Source: Nitrososphaerota archaeon (GTDB taxonomy: Archaea > Thermoproteota > Nitrososphaeria_A > Caldarchaeales > Wolframiiraptoraceae). From it: a stretch of DNA of 5,277 nucleotides. Position numbers and translations under genes: made by a program. Below are positions 4,404 through 5,277 of the stretch, one piece after another. Within the stretch, counting starts at the first letter, position 1. Each line of letters starts with the position of its first letter. The notes under the pieces were generated by a model. The model worked only from the letters and a program-made list of their open reading frames with translations. It ran no database searches and was not told the origin of the DNA. Where the stretch lies: contig JAGHCZ010000133.1 of the NCBI GenBank assembly GCA_021160205.1, positions 1 to 5,277 of the forward strand, given 5' to 3'.

Positions 4404-5277
4404 TATTCTCGAGGAGCTCCTCGGAGATCTTCTTTATGGAGACCGCGGAAGGAGTTTCAGGGTAATCCTTGACGAGCACGGATCCCTTCACGTAAGCTTC
4501 GACGACGTTTTTATCATAAGGTATGCTCCACCACTCAAGCCCAGATTTCCTCAAGAATTCCTCCACTTCTCCGAAGATTTCTCCGCGTAGCCCGTGCTTG
4601 TTTATAATCACGAACATCTTCTTCTCGTTTTCCATTCTTTCATAGAGTTTGTAGAGCTTTTTGAGGTCCATCAGCCCAAGTCTCGTCGGCTCGGTGACGG
4701 CGACGATGACCTCCGAGAAATTCATCACGGCGTAGATTCCCGAACCAGTCCCCGCTGGAGCGTCTATAACCACATAATCGTAATTGTTCATTTTTTTCTT
4801 TACGTGATTCAAGGTTTTCAAGATCATTACCGCGGTTCTCCTAGTCGTTGGCTTCAGCTCGCCGATAACTGAGTCCAATCTCCCATCGAAAACGCCGTCA
4901 TAATGTTCTATTGCTCCGGCTTCCACCCGAGACTCTTCGATGGCGTCAAATGGGCAAACTATTTTACAAACTCCGCATCCGGCGCAGAGCTGAGGCATTA
5001 AAACGACGTTTCTGCCGGGTATCATGAGAAGCGCATGTTCAGGGCAGTTTTGGACGCACAGCCCGCAAAGCTTGCATTTTCTTGAGCTTATTTTTGGCCT
5101 GAATTCGCTGATAGAAACCCTAGAGACGGGTCTTGTATCTAGGAAGGTTCTGGTGCAGGGGTTGTCGACATCGGCGTCTACGAGCAAGGTTTTGGCATTA
5201 GACCCTAACAAGTATGCTAAATTCACCGCCAAGAACGTTTTGCCCGTTCCGCCTTTGCCACCGGTTACGGCTATTAC
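4390..5277 (-). CDS. MinD-type P-loop ATPase with inserted 2[4Fe-4S] ferredoxin domain (5' end outside window)
   Basis: The frame is open to the right edge, giving 295 visible residues. An internal TTG at 5232 is not the start, because codons before it encode the deviant Walker A GGKGGTGKT (6-14 of the visible part) with signature K8 and catalytic K13. Probably only a few residues are missing. After VDADVDNP (about 33-40) a ferredoxin module is inserted, with C68, C71, C74, C78 and C98, C101, C104, C108, each set CxxCxxCxxxCP, enough for two 4Fe-4S clusters. The MinD fold resumes with YDYVVIDAPAGTGSG (156-170) and VTEPTRLGL. This is the COG1149 architecture. Members are common in anaerobic archaea and bacteria, often as tandem pairs, and are thought to handle iron-sulfur clusters or couple ATP use to redox; the precise role is not settled. 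It is cytoplasmic. Its stop overlaps the end of the MBL gene by 14 bases. Promoter and any operon partner lie outside. Confidence 0.93.
   Translation of the reverse strand, partial: VIAVTGGKGGTGKTFLAVNLAYLLGSNAKTLLVDADVDNPCTRTFLDTRPVSRVSISEFRPKISSRKCKLCGLCVQNCPEHALLMIPGRNVVLMPQLCAGCGVCKIVCPFDAIEESRVEAGAIEHYDGVFDGRLDSVIGELKPTTRRTAVMILKTLNHVKKKMNNYDYVVIDAPAGTGSGIYAVMNFSEVIVAVTEPTRLGLMDLKKLYKLYERMENEKKMFVIINKHGLRGEIFGEVEEFLRKSGLEWWSIPYDKNVVEAYVKGSVLVKDYPETPSAVSIKKISEELLENIRGD
4410..4423. repeat. 14-base perfect palindrome at the MBL/ATPase convergence, possible terminator
   Basis: CGAGGAGCTCCTCG is a perfect palindrome 7 bases after the MBL stop and inside the last codons of the ATPase gene. 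A second small stem, GGGG (4386-4389) with CCCC (4397-4400), spans the overlapping stop codons. A pyrimidine-rich TCTTCTTTA follows on the plus strand, so this may help end the MBL transcript. The Glu-Glu-Leu-Leu codons could also produce it by chance. Confidence 0.25.

Noticed and set aside
4339..4590. Plus-strand open frame of 83 codons after the MBL gene
   Set aside because: Overlaps the MBL end out of frame and then the ATPase gene antisense; no motif.
4594..4872. Plus-strand open frame of 92 codons, histidine-rich
   Set aside because: Antisense shadow of the ATPase; the histidines are complements of common ATPase codons and form no metal motif.

Overview
The window looks like archaeal chromosome. 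It carries translation factor aIF5A with the hypusination loop, a Nob1-type rRNA endonuclease and an archaemetzincin. Several promoters are TATA boxes about 26-32 bases before a start codon (leaderless style), while genes inside an operon have strong Shine-Dalgarno sites. TTG and GTG starts, frequent AGA/AGG arginine codons and a MinD-type ATPase with an inserted two-cluster ferredoxin suggest an anaerobic, possibly thermophilic, archaeon. The TACK side of the tree is a guess; no marker here fixes the phylum.

Layout from left to right. Bases 1-498 (minus) hold the N-terminal ATPase half-domain of an SMC protein that runs off the left edge. Its Q-loop region resembles eukaryotic Smc5 more than canonical archaeal Smc. 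Bases 499-705 are a divergent control region with a TATA box for each side, a repeated CCTAAAT heptamer and a Shine-Dalgarno site. Bases 706-1140 (plus) encode an unrecognised protein of about 144 residues. Its 3' end overlaps, tail to tail, the last gene of a minus-strand cluster reading from 3390 down to 1123: aIF5A, NAD kinase, Nob1 and archaemetzincin. NAD kinase has its own candidate promoter. NAD kinase and Nob1 overlap by about 41 bases, and Nob1 and archaemetzincin by 4 bases (ATGA), so the last three genes are probably translated in a coupled way.

Bases 3391-3521 are a second divergent control region, rich in short inverted repeats, between aIF5A and a plus-strand metallo-beta-lactamase-fold protein (3522-4403). 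That protein has a membrane anchor and belongs to the group that includes the dihydropterin/RFA-P synthase annotation. Its end overlaps by 14 bases the end of a minus-strand MinD-type ATPase with a ferredoxin insert (4390-5277). The ATPase loses only its first few residues at the right edge.

Functionally the centre is housekeeping: translation elongation, NADP supply and 16S rRNA maturation, plus a conserved peptidase of unknown role. The two flanks are the less ordinary parts: the Smc5-like gene with its unknown divergent neighbour, and the membrane-anchored MBL enzyme facing the iron-sulfur ATPase. I see no tRNA, rRNA, CRISPR array, insertion sequence or phage gene.
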